Origin: Lepidurus packardi | Lineage: Eukaryota > Arthropoda > Branchiopoda > Notostraca > Triopsidae | Direction: 5' to 3' | Length of the DNA stretch: 64,000 bases | NCBI GenBank assembly: GCA_023053545.1 | Contig: JAKZAN010000004.1 | Location: 930,001 to 994,000, forward strand | In this document: piece by piece, positions 21,748-33,162 of the stretch | How positions within the stretch are numbered: the stretch's first letter is position 1 | How the letters are laid out: each line of letters opens with the position of its first letter | Notes under the pieces: model-generated | What the model was told of the DNA's origin: nothing | The model's database searches: none | What the model saw: the letters and a program-made list of their open reading frames with translations, nothing else | Position numbers and translations under genes: made by a program

Positions 21748-24060
21748 TTAATTGAGTTCGTCATTGCCACAGTGGATTCCGCTGCCGTTGTCCTTTGTGT
21801 ACTGCATGATGATCAAATAGTATGTAACAATGGTACCAAGTGCCTATAGCATAACACTGGATCACAAACAGAAAGATAAAAGAAATAAATTTTCTTACAG
21901 GTGGAATCATTTTCCTGTTTATAGGAAACAGACCATAGGCGCTGATTTCCACATTCATAGCTGTTATGTAACTGCGGAAAAATTGGAGCTGGGTGTGGTC
22001 CAAGGATGTGTGCTCCTCTTTCATTCTGGCATCGCAAAATGGTATCCCAACGACTACTTCCTTGCACTTGTTCATCTAGAAAAATAAAGCTTAGCGCTCA
22101 AATCTATTCAAAAGCAAATGATAACCTTAAAGCTCCCGTATAGCTTAGCTTTATAGAAACGCTTTTACGTAAAAAGTTCCCGAGATTCTTGCACAACTTT
22201 TTGACAGTAATGTAGGTAATAACAGTATTTAGGAACTTATTATTTTACTTTTTTTTATTTTTGCCTTCATTAACTTGAAAAATGCAAATTAACTTTTCAT
22301 TTACGCGAAAAAAAACGACATTTCAAATTTGGAAATTTTCTTGCCGTGAAATATTCTAGCATATTTTTTCTAAGAAAACTGGCATACAAATCGAGTACGT
22401 GATGACGAAGTTATCTCGCTTACCACTTAATGCAGAGAAGCAATGCGTGTTCACGTATTCACCCAAACAAAGCAATGCGCGCCTTCTAGCGGAGGCTTGG
22501 GTGTCACAAGCCAAGCTGTACGGAGCCTTAAAGGCTCTAGCATGCATTAGCTTATTGATTCGAAACAACCACAGATGGCACTGATGTTTGTTTTGTTATG
22601 CAAGGTTATGCAAGGCAAGCCTTGCATAAGAAAGTAAAACAAAACAAATAGATAGCTTATTGCCGGCAAATTCTTTAAGCTTGTTTCTGCTTCTGAAAAG
22701 TACGTTGTCACCAGACTTTGTTGTAGGGGGCATAGTTTCCCAAATCAAGTCGTCTAACTTTCGATTCAAGATTCATATAAAAAGGTGTACCGGCGATTTC
22801 GTATGCTTAAAGTTACTATTAGTGCATTTTTGTATGAAATGTAGGCCTACTATTCTGTGCTATATGTTGCTCCAAAATTCCCCATGGTAACGGTCAATAT
22901 CGAGCTAAGGTATACAGTAGCCTTACATAGTGTCCTTACCGCTGTTGGAATTAAGTCTGCAGCCCATATTACAAACAAAAGTTCCGCTATATTACGAAAT
23001 AGCATCAGTATTACCTTGGCAAAGGCAAATATTCTGCCAGTATTTCCAAAAGGATCGCCAGGCCCGCTTTTAGAAACGATGTACAAATAATCGAGTATGT
23101 TTAGAACGTGACACGTGAAATAGAGTAGTAAAGCCATGCCAATGTACGTATTGACGGCATTAAAAGCCTTTTCCAGCATGACTGAAATAGCTTGCAGCTT
23201 TTGAAGTCGGGTACTGAAAAAGGTATTGTGGCCAAGATCGTCGGTGACTGAATTCTCCCAATTTACAGTATAGTTAGCACAAGAAACTTGAGGGTACAAG
23301 TCTTGACGTATTTTGTCGGCCAAGCCCAGGAAATAGCTGGCCATTGTGCGGCAAAATAAGAAAAGTTGAAGGGGCACGATCCATAAGGACATGAAAAAAA
23401 ACTCCTCCCAAATTGAATACATGGTAGTCCCAATCTTTGGAATGCCTGTACCCAACGTAAAGATGGATGTTCTGATAGCTTTGGATTCCTCATAGGTAAA
23501 GTAAGTCTGCATGCTATTAAGTACTATCTATAGCACATATTCAAGTTTTATTCCATATTAATAACGAGTTATGGGGTATTTACCGTTAGGGATTCCACAA
23601 GAAGGATTAGAATCCACAAAGGCCATAATTTCGAGGAATTTGAGCTCGAATCCAAAGACTCTTGGATCTCTATGATAGTGTTAAGAGCCAGTTCTAAGGT
23701 GGTCTTTTTTGCAAGGCCAATTCGCGGAATAACAACTGTTAAACAAAAAACGCTGCCATAGTACAAGACGTTAACTAGCATGTCATCTTTCTGAATCTTT
23801 TTCTGGGTGAGGTAGTCGGTCATTAGGACGATTTGCAAGAAAATAGTCACGAGCCAGAGAACGCTGAAGTGAAACCTGGCGAAACGGATTTGGAGCAATC
23901 CGGTACTTGTTTGAGTGGCGACAAGGGGCAAACAACCCATCCATTTGAGAAAGGTGATTACTTTCAAAATAGCTCGTACAGAATTAGGGTAGTACCCTTT
24001 TGAAGTGGACCCTATGGATTCCACTTTAGCCACTTTACTTGCCATGTTTGATAATACCAT
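21748..24060 (-). CDS. Gustatory-receptor-like 7TM protein, intact
   Basis: Insect chemoreceptor (7tm_7 type) expected in sensory neuron membranes. Exons (minus): 24060-23584, 23506-22940, 22075-21899 and 21843-21748, all phase 0, giving 438 aa, the usual Gr size. Exon 1 carries YYPNSVRAILKVITFLKWMG, where a first helix begins. Exon 2 has several hydrophobic spans, including MSLWIVPLQLFLFCRTMASY, YIGMALLLYFTCHV and IAELLFVIWAADLIP. The last exon has TYYLIIMQYT, fitting the TYxxxLxQ signature of Grs. I start at the ATG at 24,058-24,060 because the damaged paralogues at 24.7 and 61.5 kb align there (MVFSNQASK). Intron 2 (864 bp) is filled with TIR repeats. It is the only complete copy of four in the window. 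Ligand unknown. Confidence 0.83.
22128..22930. repeat. Nested TIR repeats in receptor intron
   Basis: AAAGCTCCCGTATAGCTTAG at 22,129 and inverted partners near 22,508-22,530 (AAGCTGTACGGAGCCTTAA) and 22,900-22,928 (GAGCTAAGGTATACAGTAGC) are ends of the same family as the hairpin at 3,861. The interior from about 22,648 matches the Tab2 intron repeat (ATTGCCGGCAAA). At least two overlapping or nested copies are implied; exact borders are unclear. Confidence 0.55.
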
Positions 24061-24722
24061 CTTTGAGGTTCGACTCTTGCTCAAGTACTAACGATTTTAG
24101 ATAGAGTAGGTACAATTTTTGTTCGTACGCAGAGTTTGAGTGTGTTTGTATTGACGTCCATAACAAGAAATGTCAACCATTGCTAATCGTAATAATTGGA
24201 TGCATCCACCCATGGCACACTTCCTAATGGAAAGGGCATTCAATGTGGAAAAAGTAAGTAGTTGGGCTTCATTTGAACTTCATAGGAACTCTTTTTTTTC
24301 ATCAGCTAATGTAAAGGACATTCAGCAGCAAATTAGTACCTGGCCATTTGTGATCAATTGTGGATCAAAGATCACTTATTACTTAATAGTGGGTGTTAAG
24401 TAAATGGTATTAGTTTTTCAGAACAATGTTCAAACTATGGAAGACGAAAATGTGAGACGTTGGAATGTTTCAAATAGTTTTAGGGATGAATAAAAAGCCT
24501 AATGGTATTTTTTTTACTCCGACTTTACTTCTAAACGTTGTACAACATCAAGGCCTTCCAAACACATGACAGAGAAGTTTACATTCACTTAGAAATCGCC
24601 AAAGATTTCCTCGGGTTTGTAATTTAGTAGGTATTGGTTTGTTTTAGTGTAAAATAGAAGAAAAGTGTGTTTATGACCGTATCTGAACCGCGCTAAATCT
24701 TAATTTGGAAATTTTAAATTAT
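24061..24722. other. Receptor upstream region, duplicated elsewhere
   Basis: About 24,115-24,510 matches 47,560-47,955: TTGACGTCCA, ATTGGATGCA, CCTAATGGAAAGGGCATTCA and TGGATCAAAGATCACTTAT are shared. An open frame occurs in both copies but there are indels between them and no known domain, so I treat it as duplicated non-coding or decayed sequence. Confidence 0.5.
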
Positions 24723-26246
24723 TCACCGGAGTTGTTCACATTCACCGCTACGGTTTCCAGTGCGGTATCCCTGTGTATACTGTGCCATGATCAAGTAGTA
24801 CGCGATAATAGTGCCGAAAACCTAGACCAAAAAAAAATGAAGATTTTAAAACTCTTATATGAAAATAAGAGTTTGAGTACAGGGGGAATCATTTTCCTGA
24901 TGATAGTGAATAAGCCAGAGGCGCTGATTTGCACATTCTTGGCTGTTATGTGACTACGGAAAGACTGAAGCTGGATATGGTCCAAGGTTGTATGCTCGTC
25001 TTGAAAGTCGTCATCGCAAAACGATATTCTCAAGACTGCTTCATTGCACCGATTCGCCTGAAGAAATAAGACTTCAATACTAAGCTGTAGTCAAAAACAT
25101 CATATATGTTTACGGCTCTGGGAACTAAATCCGCAACCCATATCACCAACAAAAGTTCAGCTATATACTGAACAAGCGTCAGCGTTGCGTTCGCAAAGAG
25201 AACGTATTCGCCAGTATTTTGAAAAGGAACCTTTGACGCGAGGTTTGAAACGTAATGCAAATCGCCGAGGATGTGCAAAAAATGACACACAATATAGATC
25301 AACAAGGCCATGCCAATATAGTCGTTAACATCGCCGACTGCATTCTCAAGCTGAACTAAAATAGCTTGTAACTTCTTAAGTCGTTTCGAAAATTTCTGCG
25401 ACTGGCCAACGCCATCGATCACTGAGTTCTTCAAAATGTCAGCTTGGGAAGGAGAAGGAAGGTCAGGGTACAAGTCATGGCGTACTTTCTCTTCAAACGC
25501 CTGGTAGTAGCTGGCTAGTGTGCGGCAAAACATGAACAGTTGTATCGGCACGATCCATAAAGCTATGTAATAAAACGCAAACCAAAATCCGTACATGACG
25601 ACCCCAATCAGTTGCATTCCAGTGCCCAGTGCATAGGTGGGTGTTTTGGTGATTTCACATTCCCCATCTTTTAAGTATATTAGCAGTATATCAGTATATG
25701 AGGCTAGGTATTATCCACATAGTCAGGTTTAAGTTTTTAATTGAGTTTAGTATATCGTTCGTACCGTTAGGAGCTCCAGAATTAGGACAAGAATCGTGAA
25801 GGGCCATAGCTTGGAGCTTGTGAAGTTTGAGCACAAAGTTTCTTGGATCTTTTTGATAGTATTGAGAGCCGATTCTAAGGCCGTTATGCTGGCAAAACCA
25901 ATTCGGGGAAGAAGTATCGTGGAGCAAAAAAGCTGCTACAGTATAAAAAGTTAGCTAATACATCCGGTGAGTTTTGGAGTAATTTAGCCTCGATCATGTA
26001 GGCCATGGTCAGGGAGAATAGTAGGGCCATGGTCAGTATCCGGAGGACGGTAATACCATGAAGTCTGGCGAATCGAATGCGAAGGAATCCGGAACTTTTT
26101 GACGTGACGACAACCGGTAAACAACCCGTCCATTTCAAGAAGGAGACGATTTTCAAAATGGCTCGTACAGAACTAGGGTAATACTCTTTTGAAGTGAACC
26201 CAGTGGGTTCCACTTTGGTTTTACTGGCCTGATTTGAAAATACCAT
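24723..26246 (-). pseudogene. Gustatory-receptor-like gene, one-base frameshift
   Basis: Close paralogue of the intact receptor. Exon 1 (26246-25765) is 482 bp, whereas the copy at 61,537-62,019 is 483 bp. A one-base deletion next to an A run (GAGCAAAAAAG here, GAGACAAAAAG there) throws the frame off after FLYCSSFF. Exon 2 is open (ALWIVPIQLFMFCRTLASYY, YIGMALLIYIVCHFLHILG, IAELLLVIWVADLVP) but has no good acceptor AG at the homologous place. Exons 3 (about 25,053-24,889) and 4 are open, and exon 4 has AYYLIMAQYT before a TGA at 24,723-24,725. Damage is light, so loss is recent; a polymorphic or misassembled base is an alternative for the frameshift alone. Confidence 0.75.
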
Positions 26247-27315
26247 CCATTAGCTTGGACTTTTGCACAAGTACTAAGCGAACTTGAGCAAGATAGCCAC
26301 TACCGTTGCTTTTACTGACGCGGATATTCAGTTTATTTATGTATTGACAGACAATGGCAAGCGCCCACTACTTGCTAAACCTAATGATTACAGCTGCCAC
26401 CCTTCTACGAATAGGCGTTTAATTTTAGAAAGTAAACAGCTCTTCATCATTTTCACACTACCGGTCCCGGACAGAAGGACTACGGACCCCGACACTAGGA
26501 CAGTAATGATCGCGAGCACTACGGGCAATTTAAATGGCACTTCGTACAGAACATATAAAAAGAACGGATAAGACTACAAAATTCGCCCCTTTCTTGACTC
26601 GTTTTCACGGTTCAAGTTTAAAGGAATCAGACAAAATATTTTCTCATCGATTTTGTGTTTTTGTTTGCTGAGTGAAACACATTTAACGTACAACACAAAA
26701 TACTATGCATAAAACACCATAGATTGTGTGCTTTTATCGCTGTCCTGTTTTTCGGCCGTCAATCTTCGAGTCCTACCTACTTATCTGGGGAAAGTTCGTC
26801 CAAAGCCACGTCCATAATGGTGGCGATTATTGTCGTCCTACCGAGACCCGGCGTCCTTTTAATGTACTTTTTAGGACGGCTTTTAGTACCTTTTAACCTC
26901 GTTGGCCTTTAACCAATGAGCAGAGACGTTCTGAACACGAAATACTATGGAGCTTCATCCTTGTGTCGGGGTCCGAAGTCCTTTTGGCATGTGTATACGT
27001 CCCGGGAAACGGATACAAGTGCATTCTGGCAGTTTTTTTCGAGTTGATCGTTTAATGCATATTTAATGAGTCTTTTGACGGGAGCGAAAACCTTTTGATT
27101 CGAGTTATGACATACTGTGCCATTGTTCTATAAACTGTTCAAGTCGGACGCATGATCACCGAGTAATTTACTCAGATTAATCGTTTATCTCGTCAATGAT
27201 TTAAAGCAAGTTAATTCACTTTAACCTTTTCTCGATAAGAAAAATGTATTTTGAGGTGTCGTGCAAATAGTCGCTTCAAAAAAGAGCAGGAATGGACACG
27301 TAGTAATTACAGTAC
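25725..27315. repeat. Segmental duplication, copy A
   Basis: From receptor intron 1 through exon 1 and about 1 kb upstream, this block is repeated in the same orientation at 61,495-64,000. Shared landmarks include TGACAGACAATGGCAAGCGC, GGACTACGGACCCCGACACT, TTCTCGATAAGAAAAATGTA and AATGGACACGTAGTAAT. Inside the block, about 26,455-26,530 and about 26,805-26,870 are related in inverted orientation (AGGACAGTAATGATCGCGAG versus GGCGATTATTGTCGTCCT). A third inverted piece lies near 26,960-27,005. A 95-codon plus-strand frame at 26,284-26,571 is open in both copies. Confidence 0.75.
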
Positions 27316-27453
27316 GCGTTCGGTTTATAAAGTAAGTGTAGGAATTACGGTACTCAATCAGTTCAAGCGAGTGTTTTCTGTTTGAGCTGTTGAATCCAGG
27401 ATATCGTGGAATGCTATGGCGCTTACTAAGATAAGGTATGCATTTCAGAGAAA

Positions 27454-28651
27454 TCATAGTTCCAGGCGAATGGTTCCATAATGAGCTCTGCCTGAAGTTG
27501 CTTTAGCGCAGCGAAAGCCCGTATCCCAATAAGATCCAGTGTACTTGACAGGACCCCAGAAACGAAATCGCTCACCTCCTGGACAAGATAAGTTTCCCTC
27601 CGGAAGCAACCAAAATGGACCACATTCAGGATTGACATTGCTGTCGTTTAAAAACGGAGCGTCAACTAATGGGGTTCCATTTAAACCAAGGACATCGTAG
27701 TTTTGGGGACTATTAAGAAACGTTACACTCAAATTGCCATTTTCTTGAAAAGACTGCACAGAATAAGAAGTAGATACAGTGTAGTTTCCAAACAAAATGA
27801 TAAAAAACTTGGAATAGATACGTCTTTCTACGGTTTTGCTAATCATCTCGAGAGATAAATTAAAGTTCCATGTTGTAAACTGCCCTGTGAATGGGTTAAA
27901 TTCTCGTTTAAAAAGATACATATAGCTACTCGATTCACACTCGGCTTTGATTTTAGGACCCAAAATACCTTTGGGCCAAATTTCAGGGTAAAAGTGACCC
28001 GATATAGCGATCGGCTTATAATTGTATCGCAAGTAGTACTCTCGGCATGTCCTAGTGCAAGTGTCGCAAAGCGACCCTCCATTGGGTTGACAACCAGGCA
28101 GTATTGTGGCACAGAACTGAGCCGTAGGCATAATACAAGTAGAACCATTTTTCAGTACTTCCCAAAATCTGCAGCCTGGCGTTGACTGTAGAATGCTTTT
28201 GTCGTAGTCACTGACGCAGATATCCGTAGCCAGAAACTCGCAGATGGAGGAGCCATCCGTTGCAGTGCAGTAATTGATGGCAGTACAGAAGGATTGTTGA
28301 ATGCATTGCAAGCCGCACGTCAAAGAACTGCTAAAACCTGACAATATGATACAACTAATTACCCATGAATTATAACCTTGTTTCACTGAAAGGATGAAAA
28401 CTGTGGTGTACGGAGTCATGAGAACCGAAAATGGGTCTTAGGAAGATCAAAAACTGGGTCTTTTAGAAGGTCTAAGTAAAAATTCAGGAATAAATATTAC
28501 CAGTTCGAACTTCGGTCGTAGAAACCCCATAACCGCTTGTGAGTTTGTGGTCGTGATAGTGTGGAATTGAGGTGAAAAAGGTTGCAAGCTGAGTAGTTGT
28601 AGATATTACTCCCCAAACAATCATACTCCTTATTAAGGAAACCGTGATCAT
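27454..28651 (-). CDS. Orphan cysteine-rich secreted protein, intact member
   Basis: Two exons (28651-28501, 28337-27454; phase 1) encode 344 aa. Exon 1 supplies a hydrophobic leader (MITVSLIRSMIVWGVISTTT) that looks like a signal peptide or anchor. Exon 2 is cysteine-rich in its first half: SLTCGLQCIQQSFCTAINYC, DGSSICEFLATDICVSD, CIMPTAQFCATILPGCQ and CDTCTRTCREYY. It then turns into a Tyr/Phe/Asn-rich part with several N-glycosylation sequons (NGS, NLS, NYT, NDS) and ends in YTGSYWDTGFRCAK. C-x7-C-x6-C and a final C-x3-C recall the second half of a Frizzled-type cysteine-rich domain, but this is weak. I do not recognise the family. Four decayed relatives lie at 20, 29.4, 36.2 and 51.5 kb, always among receptor and cuticle genes, so it is a local, fast-turning-over family. 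Confidence 0.75.
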
Positions 28652-29389
28652 TTTGACTTGGGAGACGAGATCAGTTCACTTGAGCCACCACCTCAGTTGT
28701 GATAGCAAAGTTTAGCATTGCGATACTCCTGCTATCATTTTACGGGTTTATTGATTTTTTTTTAACGTAAATTAGTGTTTGGATGAAACACACTGCCAAT
28801 TACATGGTCGTCATGGCTATTTATTAGCAAAAAACTTAAACGCTATACGCTTGACAAAGTGTTTTCAAAGTTCAGCAAGAAACATTGATTAACGCAAAGT
28901 TCTGGCAGATTCTATTCGAAGACACGGTATTCCAACACAGTAAAAACGGCATTCCAAAGGCACGTTTTTACCAAAGTGATTCGTAGCTCCGTTTGTGGGT
29001 GTACGAGGTTTCACCTTTTTCTTGAACGCTAAGAAATCTTAGGGTTATAACTATTACAAGGAGTTATGCACTTAATTTCCGTATTACTTCGTCTAAAAAG
29101 TTGCGAAATGTGTTACATGTAAAATGTAACACAAATATAAGTAAAATGTGTTACAAAGTTGAAATTCAAGTTACAAAGTATATACACTTTGTTACCAAAA
29201 TGTATGTCTAAACAAATAGGCAATCTTAAAATATCAGCTGGTAAAACTAGCTTAATTAATAATAATTTCCTAATTACAATAATAAGTCTTAAAAGAGTCT
29301 AAACTACTTTCCTTTTACTTCAACAAAGAGAAAAAGTTATCATGGCATGATGAATAATCATTCCATATGCATAACATAACATTACATAA
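28652..29389. other. Intergenic with TTACAAAG-type degenerate repeats
   Basis: Upstream region of the cysteine-rich gene. About 29,100-29,190 is a degenerate run of GTTACA/GTAACA words (ATGTGTTACATGTAAAATGT), of the same flavour as the GTTACAAAGCTAC runs inside the element at 38.4-39.9 kb. No gene seen. Confidence 0.4.
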
Positions 29390-29634
29390 CCCACCCAGAC
29401 CAGCAGATTATATATTACTTCACTTGTTAGCCCACCCTTGGGTTGACGATATGGTAGTACTGTGGCACAGTGCTGAGCTGTGGGCATAATACAAGCGACT
29501 GTAGAACCCCAAAAGGCGCTTATGCATTTGTGGCTGTGATATTGTGGAATTGAGGTGAGAATACCTGTAAGCTGATTAGTTTTAGAAATCATTCCCCAAG
29601 AGATACTTATTATTGTCAAAGTAATACAAATCAC
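29390..29634 (-). pseudogene. Fragment of the cysteine-rich gene, exons fused by deletion
   Basis: The exon 1 part (ICITLTIISISWGMISKTNQ, HSHKCISAF) runs straight into exon 2 sequence (ACIMPTAQHCATVLPYRQPK), so the intron and the first cysteine cluster are deleted. The start codon has become GTG (29,632-29,634). Homology ends at about 29,390. The upstream region resembles that of the intact gene (GTTCACTTGAGCCACCACCT). Confidence 0.75.
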
Positions 29635-29927
29635 TCTGACTTGGAAGAGGAGATCAGTTCACTTGAGCCACCACCTAAGTTGGGGAAGCGAATTTTAGCG
29701 GCACGATATTCCAGCTATGATTTGGGGGATTTATCAATTTATTTTTGGCAGTCTAAACATTTGTGTCTGGATGAAAAACACAGCTTAATTGAATGATCGC
29801 CATGGCTATTTATTAGCAAAAACAGAAACAATATGTGATAGACAAAGTGTTTTTAAACTTCAAAAAGAAATATTGATTAACGTCAAACCGAAACGTTTGT
29901 CAGATTCCATTTAGAGACCCACTATTC

Positions 29928-30150
29928 CAAAGTAAAAAGGTTTACACAGTAGGGTAACAAGTGTAACTTCCAATGTAAAGGTTCCTGGACCGAATATCAA
30001 ACGGAAAATTCGCAAACCTCCCAGTGCAGTTCAAAAACGGTCGCGACGGTTCACAAAGCGCAGTACAGGTAGGATCTTTTTTCAGTCCAAAACGCCTTAG
30101 GGTATATGAGAGAATTGTCCTGTTACCATACTGTGTAAACCTTCATAGTG
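29928..30150. mobile_element. MITE, 223 bp, related to the element at 56.9-57.8 kb
   Basis: Ends are inverted: AAGGTTTACACAGTAGGGTA at 29,937 and, read from the right, AAGGTTTACACAGTATGGTA ending at about 30,143. It shares these ends and the internal words CTTCCAATGTAAAGG and AAACCTCCCAGTGCAGTTCA (inverted there) with the longer element nested in the LINE. No coding capacity. A target duplication is not obvious. Confidence 0.7.
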
Positions 30151-30545
30151 TGATCTAAACGAATCTGTCCTTTCTTAACACAAGACAGGGACCCCTTTTC
30201 TTTTAACTAAGTCCTTCAGAAGTCAACCCTACAAATGGCACAAGTATTAAAACAGGTTGTATTAGCACAACACAAAATCTAAACAGGTTAAAGAGTGCAG
30301 GCTGGTGGCTGGTTGAGTCTTTCAGCCCTTTTATTATACTATGTCTTTTGTGAGACAAGTCGGGGATGCGGAAACTAAAAACGGGGAAAGTACTTTACAT
30401 TGCAAAGATTAAATTAATTTGAGTCTATCTTTTATATTTATCTTTATGAATGGAAGCTAATTAAAGATTGAGTTTACATAAAGAGACGTGATCCAGGTGT
30501 TTATTAATAAATACATCCCATATGTACAGGACATTTATATATCAT
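30151..30545. other. Intergenic, 3' flank of cuticle gene
   Basis: Contains ATTTATTAATAAATACAT near 30,500, which on the minus strand supplies AATAAA for the cuticle gene; the same ATTAATAAATA word follows most cuticle genes in the window. Otherwise nothing. Confidence 0.5.
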
Positions 30546-31021
30546 TTAATAACGGGCAGGGGCAGGGTATGCAGCGGGGGCAGCCTTGTAGGTAGGGGGA
30601 CGAACGGTGGCCCAGACGTCAAGAATGGCTTGGGGAACGGGGACGGGGGTAGGCAAGTGGTCGCCCTTGGGTTGGAATCCGTTCTCGTCAGCCACCCAGG
30701 TCAAAGTGATGCGTTGGCCTTCGGGGGTGATGAAATAAGAAGATCCGCGGTTGGTGTTGCCGAGATCCTTGCCGATCAGCTTCTGGACTTGGGCTTCTTC
30801 GCGGGTCGTCTCGTCAGATCCGGCGTAGCTATAACATACAAGCATACCATTACGAAGGTACTCTTAAAAGGTGATTAGGAAGATATTTACCTCCATTGGC
30901 TGCTTCCGTCTGGGTTGCGAACATCACTTTGGCTCACGATAGTGATTTCAGGGCGCTTGGCGTAAGGCAAGCTAGCTGCGGAGGCAGCGGCCAAGAAAGC
31001 GGCGATCAGGAAGAATTTCAT
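30546..31021 (-). CDS. RR-1-type cuticle protein A
   Basis: Structural chitin-binding protein of the cuticle. Exons 31021-30891 and 30828-30546 (phase 2, 62-bp intron) give 137 aa. The signal peptide MKFFLIAAFLAAASA is followed by KRPEITIVSQSDVRNPDGSS. The RR core includes NTNRGSSYFITPEGQRITLT and WVADENGFQPKGDHLPTPVP. A short tail ends in AAYPAPARY. Exon 1 is 131 bp rather than the 149 bp of its paralogues, because six residues after the signal peptide are missing. It also has PVPVPQAILDVWATV in place of PEYTPEVAAVWATV. Its nearest relative is the decayed copy at 47,957-48,290. Confidence 0.92.
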
Positions 31022-31048
31022 TGTTGTTTGCTAAGATCAGAGGATGAA

Positions 31049-31088
31049 ACTGAACTGATTCAATTGAAAATGAAGGGAGCCTTTTATA
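31049..31088 (-). promoter_or_regulatory. Core promoter of cuticle gene A
   Basis: On the minus strand TATAAAAGG is followed by ATCAGTTCAGT, an arthropod TCAGT initiator, at the spacing shared by all eight intact cuticle genes (40 bp from the first T of TATA to the end of the initiator). Confidence 0.8.
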
Positions 31089-31805
31089 GCTGGATGAAGC
31101 TTTGAGCAGGTGTAAACATTCGCTTTTAGAGTTTTCCAGTCTGCCTTGGATAAGGCGGTTATGGATCATACGCTTCCATTCTAACGTCCATCTTAGCGCC
31201 TCAGGAAAGCCTACAGGAAAAGGAGCATTTGAGAATAGCTTCCTTGACTTCCCTTACAGACGAAACCACATATATAAATAGCGCTCCTTCCATTCATAAA
31301 TAGGTTAAGGTCGCCTTAGAAAGGCAAACGTCCTTTCTCAACGCTTCCAAAGCCGTCCGGTTTTGTTATAAGGACTTTACATGTTTATTTTTTTGCCCTT
31401 TAATAACTTAAAAACTGTTGGAATAAGAGCCTGCTGTTTAAGACCCACAAGAGTTCTTAGATCCCCAATTAGTTACACCGAAATTTTTAGGATTTTCCTT
31501 GTTTCGTAAATTTGCACTTGACCACCACTTCCTCATATAAACATTGCAGTGGATTTTTCGAGTTTTGCTATTCGTAAAAAGATTAGACGTTTCCGAGAAT
31601 TTATCATTCAGGACCCGTTGTATAAATATATGTAACATTGGTTAATTTAGTAGCTTCTTCTCTTTATATTTTGTAAGAAAAGCAAAACAACAACGAGAGT
31701 GACCACGGATGCAATCAGCATTTGTACTATTACTTTACTACTTGTACTACTAAGAAAAAAAGAAAAAACTAGTTTTGACGAAAATGGAGCAAAAGGTAGG
31801 TAGGA

Positions 31806-31837
31806 CCTTCTACACCTGGGTGAACAGGTGTAGAAGG
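31806..31837. repeat. Perfect 13-bp inverted repeat with E-boxes
   Basis: CCTTCTACACCTG, the 6-base loop GGTGAA, then CAGGTGTAGAAGG. The copy at 48,511-48,541 keeps both arms apart from the last base or two. Each arm contains CACCTG/CAGGTG. Function unknown. Confidence 0.6.
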
Positions 31838-32029
31838 TCTCTGCTTAGAAAGAGATAATCGTGTGGCCCAGTTCTTGAACTGAATGTATCGTGGTGATTT
31901 CCTGGAAATTTTAGACGACCATGACGCATATGATAATGACATAGTATCAGAGGAAAATAAATAACAGTGTTAAAACGTTAGGATGAATAATAATTTATCC
32001 TACAGTTTTAAGTGTGAATGTATATTAAA

Positions 32030-32480
32030 TGAGAAGAAATGAAGACTCGTTTAAAGAACTACCGACTACCTAATGTTGTTGTAGGTTTTATCACTAAAGA
32101 GTTCTGTGACAAGATTACTTACCTCGAACCTCCGTTTCCTTCAATAGATAAAAAAAGGTTGACGAAAAGTCAATGCCATTTTGTTTTTGAAATTGTTGTA
32201 AATATTAATCGAATTAATAATCGTTAGGACTAATAATAATATATCCGAAAACTTTAGCAGTGAATGTAGATTAAAAAAAAAAGAAAGGAAGACAGGTTTA
32301 AATACCTATACCGACTAGCTAATGTCGTTGTTGGTTTAATCGCTAAGGAGTTCGAAGAAAAACACTGTTAAAGCACTTACTAACCGTTTTTTTCAATACA
32401 TGATGAAGTTCAAAAAATTTTAAGAAAGTTCATTGCCACTTAGTTTCGGAAAGTAAAGTTTCATAAAGACAGAATAGGTA
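32030..32480 (+). repeat. Two tandem units with a small open frame
   Basis: Unit 1 starts GAAGACTCGTTTAAAGAACT (about 32,040) and unit 2 starts GAAGACAGGTTTAAATACCT (about 32,288). Both then read CCGACTA.CTAATGT.GTTGT and a diverged rest. Both are present again at 48,718 and about 48,966. Unit 1 holds a 62-codon frame (MKTRLKNYRLPNVVVGFITK) that stays open in the second copy. No known domain; it could be a decayed exon. Confidence 0.4.
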
Positions 32481-32577
32481 TTTTTGAAAGTTCACGATAG
32501 CCTACAAAGGGTTTGCATTTCAGACATTTATTTAATAAATAAATCCCCTATATGTACAGGAATCTTAGGAGGGCAGT

Positions 32578-33094
32578 TTAATAACGGGCGGGGGCAGGGT
32601 AGGCGGCGGGTGCAGCGTAAGCAACGGGGGCAGCATAAGCTGGGGCAGAGTAGGTTGGGGTACGGACGGTGGCCCAGACGGCGGCGACTTCTGGGGTGTG
32701 TTGGGGGGCAACGGGCAAGTGGTCACCCTTGGGTTGGAATCCGTTCTCGTCAGCAACCCAGCTCAAAGTCAAACGTTCGCCATTAGGGGCAACCCAGTAG
32801 GAAGATCCGCGGTTGGTGTTGCCAGATTCATAACCGATTTGCTTCTGGACTTGAGATTCTTCGCGGGTCGTGCCGTCAGATCCGGCATAGCTAGAAATTT
32901 AAAGCTTGAAGTTAAAGAATCAGGAAGATGACTGAATAAGCTTACCTCCATTGGCTGCTTCCGTCTGGGTTGCGAACATCACTTTGGCTTACGATGGTAA
33001 TCTCAGGGTGTTTAGCGTAGCTTGGGTAAGCTGCAGGGTACACACTGGCTGCGGAGGCAGCGGCCAAGAATGCGGCGATCAGGAAGAATTTCAT
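32578..33094 (-). CDS. RR-1-type cuticle protein B
   Basis: Exons 33094-32946 and 32890-32578 (phase 2, 55-bp intron), 153 aa. Signal peptide MKFFLIAAFLAAASA, then SVYPAAYPSYAKHPEITIVS. In the RR core this gene and its twin at 49,261 differ from all others: SSYWVAPNGERLTLSWVADE replaces the SFITPEGQRIALTW form, and QIGYESGNTN replaces IGKEMGNTN. The tail is a short Ala/Pro/Tyr run ending PAARY-like (AYPAPARY). Part of the block duplicated at 48-51 kb. Confidence 0.93.
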
Positions 33095-33122
33095 TGTTGG
33101 TTTGGAGGGAACAGAGAGTGAG

Positions 33123-33162
33123 ACTGAACTGATTTGACTGAACCACAGCCAGTGCTTTTATA
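33123..33162 (-). promoter_or_regulatory. Core promoter of cuticle gene B
   Basis: TATAAAAGC and ATCAGTTCAGT on the minus strand at the family spacing. Confidence 0.8.

Larger units (their letters stand above)
31089..32577. repeat. Spacer duplicated at 48.3-49.3 kb
   Basis: From about 31,650 onward the sequence aligns with 48,345-49,260 (CTTCTCTTTATATTT, GATGCAATCAG, ATGAAGACTCGTTTAAA, CATTTATTTAATAAATAAAT). No gene is annotated. The two features below lie inside it. Confidence 0.65.

Noticed and set aside
24170-24403. Open frame shared with 47,647-47,844
   Set aside because: The copies differ by indels that change the reading; treated as duplicated upstream DNA.
26284-26571. Conserved 95-codon frame as a confirmed gene
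   Set aside because: No splice, promoter or domain evidence; kept only as a finding for testing.
27454-27600. Similarity of the ending WDTGFRCAK to sulfatase-modifying (FGE) domains
   Set aside because: Only a few residues match and the rest of the FGE fold signature is absent.
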